Shown here: positions 1 to 10,400 of the stretch, piece by piece
Layout: the number at the start of each line of letters is the position of its first letter
Position numbering within the stretch: position 1 is the stretch's first letter
Virus record (IMG/VR): IMGVR_UViG_3300013307_000053
Coordinates: 1-20,988 of that record
Strand: one strand, 5' to 3'
Origin: a virus
DNA: 20,988 nucleotides
The notes under the pieces: generated by a model
Databases searched by the model: none
The model's input: only the letters and a program-made list of their open reading frames with translations
What the model was told of the DNA's origin: nothing
Program-made: the position numbers and the translations under genes

Positions 1-273
1 CTCGTCTGGGCCGAGGCCAACGGACCGATCCCTGATGGAGTGGTGATCAGACACAAGTGCGACAACCCGCCTTGCTACAACCTGGACCACCTTGAGCCAG
101 GAACCAAGAAGGACAACACCCAGGACATGATCGCTCGGAACCGCAACAGCAATGGGCAGAAGGACAAGACCCACTGCAAGCACGGTCACGAGTTCACCGA
201 GTTCAACACGTACATCACCAAGCAGGGCTGGCGACACTGCCGTACCTGCGACCGGAATCGCCACAAGAAGTGA
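1..273 (+). CDS. HNH homing-type endonuclease, 5' end cut by window edge
   Basis: The frame is open from base 1 to the TGA at 271-273 and gives about 90 residues, so the true start lies left of the window; the GTG at 40 is probably internal because the preceding codons already read like this family (a G-x-IPDG stretch). The fold signature is visible as IRHKCDNPPC, then NLDHLEPGT, then DNTQDM, which matches the metal-binding HNH module of phage-encoded DNA-nicking or cutting enzymes of the I-HmuI type. The C-terminus carries a second set of metal ligands (CKHGH and CRTC) resembling a small zinc ribbon. It is the only gene here on the plus strand and converges on the last tail gene with 5 bases between the stop codons. 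Such genes are usually selfish insertions that spread by homing and are not needed for the virion. The HNH assignment is firm; whether it is intact is unknown. Confidence 0.88.
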   Translation, partial: LVWAEANGPIPDGVVIRHKCDNPPCYNLDHLEPGTKKDNTQDMIARNRNSNGQKDKTHCKHGHEFTEFNTYITKQGWRHCRTCDRNRHKK

Positions 274-278
274 CCCGC

Positions 279-2489
279 TCATGACGTTCCAGGCTCCTGT
301 CGGAAGAAGCGCCCCAGGAAGTACACCGGCTGGGTGCCTTGGTCGTCACAGAAGATCTGGACGAACAGCATCCCGGAGTACTCCTCGTTGGCGGTCAGGC
401 GCGGGTTGGTCAGGGCCAGCCGGGAGGTCAGGTCCCAGGTCCACGCAGTGGTGTCCGAGAGTTGTCCGGTGCGACTGGCTCCCTTGGAGAACCGGCCAGG
501 GTAGTAGCCAGCAGGCTCGTAGTAGTTGCCCCAGCCGATCACCAGCTCAGAGCCGTTGGCGGGCAGCATCGAGTCGTTGTCGTACTCGGTGCCGTCAGGC
601 TTGATCCGCTCCCAGGCTCCCTCGAAGAACGGGTTCGCCTGGCCTACCCCGTAGTTCACCGAAACCGAGTCCGGCTTGAGGAACTTCACCGCCCCAGGCG
701 GATCGTCCGGGTCAATCGGGAACTTCGGCATCGCATCGGCTGCCACCCCGTCGCTGGCGTACACCGAGACGTGGAAGCGCACCGGTGCCACCGTGCCATC
801 GCCCCAGTACGCCGCGATCTGAGAGAGCTTGATCGATCCGGCCTGGCTCATCCGGATCGGGATGCTCATCACCGCCGTGCCGTCCCGAGCCTCAGCAGCC
901 CAGTTCTTGTTGGAGTCAGTGGTGTTGGTCGGGTTGATCTTGATGTAGTAGTGCGCGTAGTTCGGGTTCGACGGCGGGAACGTGGTGGTGAAGTCGGTGT
1001 AGGGGAAGGTCGCGTCGTTGGGCAGCTTCTCCATGAAGAACTCCTTGGAGCCCAACGGGATGCAACCCGAACCCTCCTTGTAGGACCAGGGCATGAACAG
1101 GTCCTGGACCGTGTTGGAGTACTTCCCGACCTGGAGCGAGCGCAGCGGGGTGAGCGCGTCCTTGGTGCGTGCCTTGACCTCTTCGACGGTCAGCTCGTCG
1201 CGGTACTTGGAGTCGATGGTCAGGGTCACCGACAGCGCCTTGAAGTCCACCGTGGCGGCGGTGACGTGCACCAGCAGCCCTTCGCGAATCCCCAGCATCC
1301 CCTTGAGCCGGATCGTGCGGCCAGCCTGAATCAGCAACCGGGGGAATGGCTGTCCAGAAGCTAGCCGCACGTCCGTGGTAAGAGTCAGTGTGCCAGTGAT
1401 TCCCGGCTCGTTGAAGCGGTAGAGCTGAGCCTGGGCGATCTTCAGCGCGGTGTCCTCAGAGACGCCCTGCTGGAACTGGACCATGACCTCCTTGGGCTTC
1501 ACGTCGCTGATGAACGACGGGTTGCCCTGGCGCGGGTAGGAGACCGGAGAGTAGGCGAACGGCTTGAAGTAGGTGGCGTCCCCGTTCGGGGTCACCTGCA
1601 TCCCGTTGAACGCCACCCCAGCGTCGTCCTGGCCGTTGCCGTAGATCACGTTCGCGCGCTGGGTGTAGTCCTTGGACACTTGAAGCGCTACTCCCGGTGC
1701 GCCGAGATCGACTTCGAGGATGTCTGGATCGCTTGAGTGCGGCTTCTGGCGCAGGTACAGCTCCGGACGACGGTATCCGTTGTTCCGGATCGTCCACTGC
1801 GCGCCACCATCTGCGAACATCACCGTCAGCAGGGACTGGACGTGCCCAGTCAGCACCGGCTCCCAGGACCCAGTCGAGCGCGAGGTGAACCCAGTCCAGA
1901 GCTGCCCGGTGCTCACGCCCCAGGGCTTGAGGAAGTTCAGGTACTCCGGGTCGTTGTTGTCCGGGACCCGCAGGTCCCAACCATCGGGGAAGGTCATCAT
2001 CAGCGGACCCAGCCGACACGGATTGCGGCTCTGGTCGAAGGCACGCCGGATCAGGTGCTCGTAGGGGATCGGCTGCTTGGGGTAGGCAGGCTTGGCCAGG
2101 TAGTCGTCCAGGCCGTAGAGCGCGCCCTTCAGCGAGACGCTGAACGAGGACTCGCTGCCGCCCACCGACATGTCGAAGTTGACGATGAAGCCTTCCCAAC
2201 GCCAGTTGAAGGTGTACGGGCCCATCGGCTGGAAGACGATGTCGATGTCCGCGTCCGGGACACACCAGTCCAAGTCACCATCGCCCAGGTTGTCCCACAT
2301 CGTCACCTGAGGCAGCTCCAGAGAGGCGGTCTGCTCACTGAACGGGTCAGTGGTCGTGGCTGAGCCAACCACCACCGGGGTGCCCCGAAAGATGGTGATC
2401 TCCCGGCGAGTACCACCAGGCGGGCGGGCGTAGATCCGGAAGTAGCCGACCTGGCTGAACTCAGAGCGCTGGGCAGTCAGGCTGCTCAT
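279..2489 (-). CDS. Minor tail protein, probable tail-tip/baseplate hub
   Basis: This 736-residue protein is the last structural gene in transcription order and lies four genes after the tape measure, where siphoviruses encode tail-tip hub (Tal/Dit-like) proteins. The first 450 or so residues are rich in beta strands and aromatic residues, and include a segment near residues 270-310 (RANVIYGNGQ, then a Pro-rich stretch) that resembles the hub proteins of actinophages. The rest (about 455-736) is also beta-rich, with many Trp, Tyr and Pro, and could be an attached receptor-facing domain. No enzymatic motif was found. The ATG overlaps the previous stop as ATGA, implying translational coupling. 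The role is inferred from position and composition; an exact family was not identified. Confidence 0.72.
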   Translation of the reverse strand: MSSLTAQRSEFSQVGYFRIYARPPGGTRREITIFRGTPVVVGSATTTDPFSEQTASLELPQVTMWDNLGDGDLDWCVPDADIDIVFQPMGPYTFNWRWEGFIVNFDMSVGGSESSFSVSLKGALYGLDDYLAKPAYPKQPIPYEHLIRRAFDQSRNPCRLGPLMMTFPDGWDLRVPDNNDPEYLNFLKPWGVSTGQLWTGFTSRSTGSWEPVLTGHVQSLLTVMFADGGAQWTIRNNGYRRPELYLRQKPHSSDPDILEVDLGAPGVALQVSKDYTQRANVIYGNGQDDAGVAFNGMQVTPNGDATYFKPFAYSPVSYPRQGNPSFISDVKPKEVMVQFQQGVSEDTALKIAQAQLYRFNEPGITGTLTLTTDVRLASGQPFPRLLIQAGRTIRLKGMLGIREGLLVHVTAATVDFKALSVTLTIDSKYRDELTVEEVKARTKDALTPLRSLQVGKYSNTVQDLFMPWSYKEGSGCIPLGSKEFFMEKLPNDATFPYTDFTTTFPPSNPNYAHYYIKINPTNTTDSNKNWAAEARDGTAVMSIPIRMSQAGSIKLSQIAAYWGDGTVAPVRFHVSVYASDGVAADAMPKFPIDPDDPPGAVKFLKPDSVSVNYGVGQANPFFEGAWERIKPDGTEYDNDSMLPANGSELVIGWGNYYEPAGYYPGRFSKGASRTGQLSDTTAWTWDLTSRLALTNPRLTANEEYSGMLFVQIFCDDQGTQPVYFLGRFFRQEPGTS

Positions 2490-3490
2490 GTGTCACCGCC
2501 GTAGGCGCGGGAGAGCTTGGAGATCTCGGTGATCACCTGCTGGTCGGTGAGCACGTCGGCGTACATGTCGATCTCGAACACAGCCATGTCAGCAGTGTGC
2601 AGCACATCCCCGGTAGACCGGCCCAGGACCACTGAGGGCGACAGCGGGTTGACCGTCGTCCCGGTCGGGACGATCACCTTGTGCATCGAGGACGGACCTG
2701 AGCCTGCGTAGAGCGCGGCGTTGGGTCGGTTGAAGCTCATCACCAGGTACATCGGGGAGTTGGAGTTGAGCTGGTCATGGATGCCAGGGCCCCGAGACAC
2801 CTCGGTCTGGTCGGTCTCCAGGTAGACGAAGTTGCCCATCGTGGTGACGTTCATGAAGGAACTGGAGGGCTCGGAGAAGGTGTCCCCAGGCGGGGTGGCT
2901 TCGCCGTAGCACCAGATCCCGTTGTAGGGCACGTCCACGTCACGCCCATAGGCGCTGTTCGGGCTCATCACCATGATCACCGTGTAGCCGGTGGGGTTCA
3001 TGATGTTGTGCATATCCATCCACATGTGGTTACGGGTATCCGAGTCGAAGTTCAGCGCTGGCAGCGTGAACACCTCGGAGTTGAACCGGTAGGTGTAGTC
3101 GGCGATGTAAGACGGCATGTACTCCACTGAGGAGCGCCACTCCAGGTCGGTGCCTCGCTGGATCGCCCGCCAAGCCAGGTCGGTGTAGTCCACGTAGTCG
3201 GGGTCGACGATCCAGCGCATCAGCGCGTTGGTGACCACCTGGTAGGGGTCAGGCCGGTCTGCCAGATGCTCGCCGTCCCCAGAGCACAGGGTCTTGGCCT
3301 GGATGTCCATCGGCGGGATCGGTGCAGGCCAGCCGTTGCGCATCCGGTATTGGTCGATCTCGAAGATCGCGATCCGCAACGGGACCAGCCCACCAGGAGC
3401 CTCGAAGACTAACGGCAGGTCGGTGTCGAACCGAGCCCGCATCGTGACGCTAAGCGATGTGCGCCCCGGCTTGACGGCCTTGACTGCCAT
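2486..3490 (-). CDS. Minor tail protein with probable LamG/concanavalin-like domain
   Basis: This protein has 334 residues. The C-terminal part has the look of a laminin-G/concanavalin jelly roll: a strand ending in SVVLGR, then the typical closing element MAVFEIDMYADVLTDQQV and a helix (ITEISKLSRAYGG). In such folds this element follows the pattern 'small-molecule-like strand, then a turn with LTDxxI'. LamG-like domains in phage tails commonly contact host glycans, so a cell-wall-binding role is plausible but is inference. The N-terminal 60 residues look like an attachment domain. The gene starts in a TGATG junction with the preceding gene and ends in an ATGA junction with the next, inside the minor-tail block. 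No signal peptide or membrane segment is seen. Confidence 0.68.
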   Translation of the reverse strand: MAVKAVKPGRTSLSVTMRARFDTDLPLVFEAPGGLVPLRIAIFEIDQYRMRNGWPAPIPPMDIQAKTLCSGDGEHLADRPDPYQVVTNALMRWIVDPDYVDYTDLAWRAIQRGTDLEWRSSVEYMPSYIADYTYRFNSEVFTLPALNFDSDTRNHMWMDMHNIMNPTGYTVIMVMSPNSAYGRDVDVPYNGIWCYGEATPPGDTFSEPSSSFMNVTTMGNFVYLETDQTEVSRGPGIHDQLNSNSPMYLVMSFNRPNAALYAGSGPSSMHKVIVPTGTTVNPLSPSVVLGRSTGDVLHTADMAVFEIDMYADVLTDQQVITEISKLSRAYGGDT

Positions 3491-3930
3491 CAGACCTCCC
3501 AGGAGGCGAAGAACGGTCCTAGCTCGCAGCTCAGGTCACCCGGACTCACCCTGGCGATGTCCCCGGTCAGTACAGTTTGTGGTGAGTCCAGTTGTCCCAC
3601 GAAGTACGGCGAGCCGCCCGAGGTCGCGTTACACAGTGCCCAATACCGGATTGTTCCCCAGTCGGCAGTGGCTGCGATGAAGTTGATGGTGACCTGTAGG
3701 GCGGTGATGTTCAGCGCTCCTGCGTTCGACCATGTCGCAACATCGTTGGGCACAGCGGCGCGTGCGTAAGCGCCCCCGAGCGGCTCGTCTAGCTCCGCAC
3801 CGCTGACGTACGGAGTGGGCGCGATGTCCTTGATCAGAGCCAGGTAGAAGGTATTGGGGATCAGCGCGGTCTTGGTGAACACCGCGTTGATGAACTCCCC
3901 CGCGCCCCACAGAGTGAGCTGACCGGACAT
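3490..3930 (-). CDS. Small minor tail protein (tail-fibre-like beta protein)
   Basis: This 146-residue protein has the pattern of a widespread family of small phage tail proteins: an N-terminal FINAVF segment followed by TFYLALIK, then GGAYARAAV, a central FIAATADWGTIRYWALC block, and a final GD followed by a hydrophobic strand. The ATADWG core and the 'YLAL...' strand are the features I rely on. These proteins sit between the tape measure and the receptor-binding proteins and are thought to be part of the tail tip or fibre; the exact role is not settled. The start forms a TGATG junction with the upstream stop. No enzymatic residues or membrane segments are visible. Confidence 0.7.
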   Translation of the reverse strand: MSGQLTLWGAGEFINAVFTKTALIPNTFYLALIKDIAPTPYVSGAELDEPLGGAYARAAVPNDVATWSNAGALNITALQVTINFIAATADWGTIRYWALCNATSGGSPYFVGQLDSPQTVLTGDIARVSPGDLSCELGPFFASWEV

Positions 3931-4412
3931 CAGTTGATCGTCTCCCTGGTGATCTCGGGGTAGCGCGGGATCGTGAAGCTCATCCGCGCCATCAGGTTGT
4001 GGGTCCAGACCTGGTTACGAGATCCGTTGGCGTCTGGGAGCTGACAGCGCCAGGTCTCCCGAGACTCGTTCAGCGTCCACCTGATCCGGAAGTCCCACTG
4101 CTCGAACAGGGTCTCCAGCAAGGCGTAGTTCTCAGCCAGCTCGGTCTGGTCATCACCGTAGATCCACACCGCCAGGGTCTCGTTGACCATGTCCGGGACC
4201 GCGTGCACCAGGTAGTTGCCGCCCAGGATCGGGGACTCGGTGGTGATCTTCTTGTAGGTCTTCTGGACGTTGTCGCGGGTGCCCTCAGCGCCGATCCGGA
4301 ACCGAACGTGATCGTTGATGTTCTCCCAGCGGGAGCCCCAGGAGACCTCCACCGCCATGTAGTCCAGACGACCAGAGGATTCGGCCAGACCGTAGGGCAC
4401 CGGGTTGGTCAT
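3930..4412 (-). CDS. Minor tail protein immediately downstream of tape measure
   Basis: This 160-residue protein lies directly after the tape measure, the usual position of the first tail-tip component (distal-tail-type protein). It is a soluble mixed alpha/beta protein with a DNVQKTYKK stretch and a region with many acidic and aromatic residues (around WIYGDDQTELAENYALLETLF). The start overlaps the tape-measure stop as ATGA and has a good Shine-Dalgarno (GGAGG) upstream inside the tape-measure gene. The family is one repeatedly seen at this position in actinophage tail clusters, but I cannot assign a fold from sequence alone. Distal-tail function is inferred from position. Confidence 0.62.
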   Translation of the reverse strand: MTNPVPYGLAESSGRLDYMAVEVSWGSRWENINDHVRFRIGAEGTRDNVQKTYKKITTESPILGGNYLVHAVPDMVNETLAVWIYGDDQTELAENYALLETLFEQWDFRIRWTLNESRETWRCQLPDANGSRNQVWTHNLMARMSFTIPRYPEITRETIN

Positions 4413-7400
4413 ACCTTCACACCTCCAAGGGCCGGGTTCGCCATAGCCATCATCCTCTGTCGCTGCTGGAGCGCCGCGATCAACTGGCCAGGGTTGTCAG
4501 CCTGAACGGTGATCGCCCCGGAGAAGGTGGTCGACCGGTCGATGTGGTAGGTGTTCTGGTTGCTGATGTAGATCGGCTGGCTGCCCCGAACGTTCAGCGC
4601 ACGGCCCGCGTTGCCAGAGCCGTACTTGCTCATCAGGTTGGTCATGAAGTCCGCGCCCCGGTCGTTCAGCGGGATCACCGCTTCCGGGCCGCGCTCACCA
4701 ACACCGATGGTCTGAGCCCCGGAGAACACCGCGCCGTCGCCGTACCAGTGGTGGGCCTGCCAGAAGTCCCAGGCCTTGTTCGGGTTCCCGTAGCGCTCCT
4801 TGATGTACTTGGTGCCGTACACCGCCTGGAGGTAGGGGTCAGCGGTCTTGTGTCCGCCGACGCTCGCCCAGGTGGAGTCCAGGAACTGGAACATGCCGTA
4901 CGCGGTGGAGGTCGGGTTCTGGGCGTTCGGGTTGAAGCCGGACTCGTGGCTCACGATTTTGGACAGCGCCCGCCACTGGCTAGGCATCCAGCCGTAGTGC
5001 GAGGCAGCGATCCGAACATCAGCCTCAGGGCTGGTCGCGTCCGATGGCCCAGCCGGGATCGGGCTGGCTCCAGCGGTGGAGTCCGGGCTGTCTCCGAACC
5101 CGGACTTCTTGAGCTGGCGGTAGCGCCTGCGTGCCATCTTGTTGATGATCGCCGAGGCATCCCCGACCCCCAGGATGTGCGGCACGATCCCGGCAGCAGC
5201 AGCCTCGACCTTGGGGTAGCTGTCGTGAAGGATCGAGCGCAGCGACCTAACGGTGCCCACATCGGCACCCCCAGCGGAGTAGCCGAAGTCGCCAGCACCA
5301 CCCAGGTGGTAGACCGTGGTGAAGCCGGGGTCGCGGTAGCCACGGGCCCCAGGACCGACGATCACGCCGTGTCCGCCTCGGGACTCCACGTTCATCCCGT
5401 CCAGGGTTCCGGCCATGTGGCCTACCGAAGAGCCGGGGTAGTGCTTGGTCGAGCCGATGGTGAACTGACCGACACCCGGAGCGAATCCAGGCCACGGGAA
5501 GGACGCAGTCGAGCCGAAGCGGTGGTAGGGGTTGTTGCCCAGCAGCACGTTGGTCAGCGCGCTCATGAAGCCCGAGCAGTCGTAGCCGTTAGGGCCAACC
5601 CCACCCCAGACGTAGGGGTCACCCACCTGAGCCTTGGCGAACCGCTTGGCCTCGTCCAGTCGGGGCTGCGGGATCACCCCACCGTCACGGAAGGCCATCC
5701 GCATCCCGGTGCGGGCAGCCTTGTTCATCTCCGCGACGGCCTTCTCGCCACCGACCATTCGGGTCCACTCAGGGACCATGATCGCCTCGCCGCCAGACAG
5801 GTGCAGGTTGCCTGCGGTGGGGCTGTAGAAGTGGTGCACGTCCTGGCCTGGGGTGTAGCCCGGAAGCACACCACCAGCGGCCTGGTGCACGTCCATGATC
5901 TCGGCGCGGTTCTTGGCAGCCTGGTTGCTGATCGCCTTGGCCTTGGGCGGGGTCCACTCGATCCCGAAGATCGCCGCCAGCGCGGTCATGATGTCGGTGG
6001 AGGCTCCGGTGGTGGAGTCCTTCAGCGCGTTGAACTGGTCCAGCACCGTCTGGGCCTGTTTCTTGGCGTGGCCTCCGAGCTTGTTGACCGCCTTGGTCAG
6101 GATCTCCTCGAAGTTACCGTCGATGGTCTTCGCCGAGCGCGCCAGGTCATCAGCAGCGCGCTGCATCGACAGGTTGTACTGGTCGCGCTGGCGATCCATC
6201 GAGGTGTTGAAGTCGTGCTGCTGGCGGTGCAGCGAGGTCTGGAAGTCGGTGTCCTGGCGACTCAGCGACTTCTTGAAGTCCTCACGAGACTGCTTCATCG
6301 ACAGCTCGAAGTCATCTGCCGCCCTGCTCCGGGACAGGTTGTAGGAGCGCTGGAACTCCTGCCAGTCGGTAGAAGACTCGTCAGTGACCAGATCACGGGC
6401 AGCGGCCAGTCGAGTCTTGACCGCGTCGTTGAACGACTTCACCAGGTTCGGGTCCGCCGCGACCTCAGTGACGAACCGGGAGAGCTGCTGCTGGTTGGAG
6501 GAGTCGGTCAGGTTGAGCTGCTGGATGGCGTCGTCGCTCAACCCCATCTTCCGGAGCTGTCCGAGCTGAGCCTCCTGCTTCTGCATCCGCTGGAGCTGGT
6601 CGTTGGCATTGACCAAGATCCATCGCGCTGAGTTGGTCCGCTGGACGTTGACCCGCTCGTACATCGAGTACATGGCCTTGGCCTGCTGCTCGACCATCAG
6701 CATCACCTGGTGCTGGTGATCCTTCTCTTCACGGTCGCGCTGGAGGTTGAACTGATACCGGTTCCGGCTTACCGACAGCGCGTAGTCCGCCTCGGCGCGC
6801 TTCCGCTGGAGCTGGAAGTCGTGCTCGGAGCGGGACCGCTGGAGATCGAAGTCAGTGAGCGCGTATTGCCGCTGAGTGTTGAAGTCGTCCTCAGCCCGCT
6901 GGCGCGAGACGTTGAACTCGCGCTGCTGGTAGAGCATCTGCTTGAAGTAGTTGTACTGCTCCTGAGTCGACTGCTGGAGCGAGGCCATCTGGGTGTCCAG
7001 GTTCTCCTGGGTGAACCCACCGCTGAAGCCCTTCGCCCGAACCGTGTCCAGAACACCCTGAGTCTGCGCAGTCACCGCACCGAACTGCTGAGGCCGAGTC
7101 ATGTACGGCATCTGGTAGCCGAGGTTCCGCTGAGCGATGGTGAGACCGCCACCGATCAGTCCAGCGCCCATCGAATCGTCCCCGCCAGCGACCTGCTGCA
7201 TCCCGGTCAGAGCCGCGAACTGAGCGCGAATCCCTTGACCGCTGGTCTTCCGCTGGATCTCGTTGATGGCGGCGTACTGCGCGTTCACGTCACCGGTGTT
7301 GGTCAGCGCGGTCTGCACCGCCCGGTTGCCCAAGATGCCAGAGACTCCGAACAGGTTCGCCGAGGCGTCCTTCAGCAGGTCCTGAGTGGTCTCCTGAGTG

Positions 7401-10400
7401 GACTCCCACTTCTTGTAATCCGGGCCGTTCTTGATGGTGTTGTACAGGGCGGTGGCGAACTGCTTGTCGCTCATCCCCTTGTAGTCGATGCCGTAGCGCT
7501 CAGCGACATCCTTGCGGTTGTTGTCGTTGCTCAGCGCCCCGCGTGTGGCCAGGTCAGTGATGTAGCCCTTGAGGTTCTTGCTGTAGCCAGCCTGCTCGAT
7601 GGTTCCACCGGTATCGAAGATCCCGCCGAACGCACCGTTCTCACCCTGGTAGTTGACGTTCTTCAACCCCAGGACGTTCTTCATGAACTGGTGCTCGAAG
7701 GAGCGCCGCTCCGGGGTGGAGACATCACCACCGGCGAAGGCGGCGTACCCCTCAGCAATCCCTCGACCTCGCGTCTGAGCAGCAGCTTGGGCACCAGAAG
7801 TCTGGTAAGTCACGTCAGTCAGGTCGTTGAGCGCGCCGTAGTACTGGTCCAGTGCCTTGGACGAGGCCTTCCCAGAACTCAGCGCGCCGAAGTGCGCCGT
7901 GCCCACCGAAGCCTGATGAGCCAGGTCGGTGAGTCCAGGAAGCTTGCCAGAGTCGAGCTGCTTGAGCATCTGGTTGGCCTGGGTCTCACCGAACTTGTCG
8001 ATCAGGTCCAGCTTGACCGCGTTGATCGCCTCAGGACTCTGGCGCAGTGTCTGCCACTGGATTCCCAGCCGAGCCAGCGCCTGGTCCTTGCTCAGCCCCT
8101 TCAGCGCCGAGTTGGTGAGCTTGTGAGAGTCCGACTTGGCGTAGGCGATGTCAGCCGGGGTGACACTCAGCGCAGCACCGATGCTGGTGACCGCAGGCCG
8201 TTGACGCGCGTAGGAAATGTTCGCGGTCGGCGGTGCACTGATCCCACCAGCCTGGAAGTAGGCCCCACCGAAGTTAGAGGTGTTGACCATCTGGGTGTTG
8301 GCCGAACTCTGGTTCATCCGGCCTAGCATCGACAGGCCAGCGACCCCACCCATGATCCCGAGCATCCAGGGGTTCAGTCCGATAGCGCCCAGACCACGGC
8401 CAGCCAGCTTGCCCGCGTCACGCATCGCGCCACCGGCAGTACCGGCCATCATCATCGACAGGTTGCCCAGGCCGCGACCCAAGGTCATTGCACCTTGTGA
8501 GGCACCCCTGGTGGCTCGCTCCAGGTTGCCCATCGCGGTAGCAGTGCGAGCGTGGAGCGTGGCTTCCCGCTCAGCAGCAGCCCTGCGCTCAGCGTCAGAA
8601 GACAACCCAGCCAGCCGGGAGCCAGCCATCCGCTGCATCCGGCGCTGGATGTCCTCTTCATCTGGCCCAGTAGGCATTCGGCTCAACACCGAACCGGTGA
8701 ATCCAGCCCGGATCGAACCCATGAACCCGGTGATCGGCTTCATTGACTCACCGAAAGTAGGCGCGGTGAACATGTTCCAGCGCCTGGTGATGTCGTTGTA
8801 GCCACCCGAGTTCGGGGTGAACGGCATCCGCATCGCGCCCGCGCCGTAGAGCATGTTGCCGGTCATTCGGGCCAGGCCACCGGTGCCTGCCATGATCGCG
8901 CCAGCGCCCCGACTCATCAGCCCTGGGCCTTCACCACGCGCAGGTAGGAAGGAGCCGAGCTGACGACCGGTGTTGTAGAACGCCCGGTTGGTCCAGGAGC
9001 CGCGCTCCATCACGTTGCGACCCTGCGGACCCAGCGCCGTCCCTGAAGCCATCAGCGCTTGCTGCTCAGCGAACGGGATGCCTCGGCCCTCGCGAACACC
9101 CGAGATCAGACCGCCCCGTACCACCTGGTTGATTGCCGCGAAGGCAGTCAGAGCCTTGGCAGCCATCAGGATCGTCCCGGCCAGAGCGGCGAACGGGGCG
9201 GTGACTCCGACGACCAGCGCAGCCATCTTGCCGAACGGCGAATCCACGACAGCGTGAACAGCCTTGGCGATCATGGTCATCGAATCGAAGAAGTACTTCG
9301 CTGGCTTGGCGAAGGCCGAGCCGAAGTCCTCAGCAGTCTGGGTCATCTCGATGCGGAGCTTGCGCATCGAGTCGGTGATCCCGCTCAGTGCGGCCTGAGA
9401 GCCCCGGTTCATCGCGTTCGGGTCAGCACTACGCGCAGCCGCGATCTCTCCAGCAAGGCCACCCTGCTGGGCCATCGCGGTGATCGTTCGGACTGTGCGC
9501 AGACCGTCCAGACCCATCCGGTTCAGGGTGGTGATCGCTTGGGGACCCTGACGGTTGATCGCGTCGAAGATCTGAGTGATCTGCCCAGTACCGCCCAGCT
9601 CCTTGAACTGCTGGGTGGTCATCCCGACGAGGTTGGCGTACTTGGCCAGTTCCGGAGAGCCCGAGACCGTCGCCTGGGTGATGTCGGTGAGCATCCGGGT
9701 GACCACGTTGGCGGCCTGGTAACCGTCCTGGCCAGCCTTGATGAAGGCGTTCGACATCCCCATGATGTCGGTCTGGCTGATGTTCGCCACGCGCGCGACC
9801 GGGGCGATGGAGTTGGCGAAGCTCAGGATCGAGGACGCCGCTGCGTTGGAGCGCGCCTGGAGCACCGTCAACTGGTTGTTGAACATGTTGGTGTCGCGCT
9901 GGGAGGTGCCCATCGTGCGCTGGAGCTGAAGCATCGAGGCAGCCAGCGAGGACGAAGACTCCCCCATCGCGGCACCGAGCTTGCCGAAGGAGCGCTCCAG
10001 TTGGGTCACCGGAGCGGTCTGGTCGCTCATCTTCGAGATGGTCTGGACCAGTTGGGCAGCCTCAGAGGTCGACTGCGCGAAGTCCCGGCGCAGGCTGTTG
10101 ACCTGGCGTCCGTACTCATCGAACTGGCGACGGCCATCACCCAGAGTGCGGGAGAGCACCGCAGCCTGGACGTTGAGAGAAGTCATCTGCTTCTCCCACG
10201 CGGCGTACGCGGCAGTGGCACCGACGATCACGGCGGTGTCGGCAGCGGACACACCCAGGAGCTTGCGACCAGCGCTCTTGGCGAGCTTGTCTAGCTTGGC
10301 TCCGAGGGAATCAACGGAGGCGGAAAGGGCGTCAGTCTGCTGGGCCGAGCCAGCCATCGCCTGGTTGTACTGAGAGGTATCCGCTGTCAGTACGACGTTG

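Noticed and set aside
260-300. A bidirectional terminator between the convergent HNH and tail genes
   Set aside because: No inverted repeat of useful length or T-run is visible in the few bases between and around the two stops.
339-1364. Long open frame on the plus strand opposite the hub gene
   Set aside because: It mirrors the codon bias of the minus-strand gene, has no family signature, and its composition (Arg, Val, Gly, His) is typical of antisense frames in G+C-rich DNA.
4544-10294. Several very long plus-strand open frames opposite the tape measure
   Set aside because: They are antisense to a confidently identified gene, are Leu/Val/Arg-rich without motifs, and exist because stop codons are rare in the complement of G/C-ending codons.
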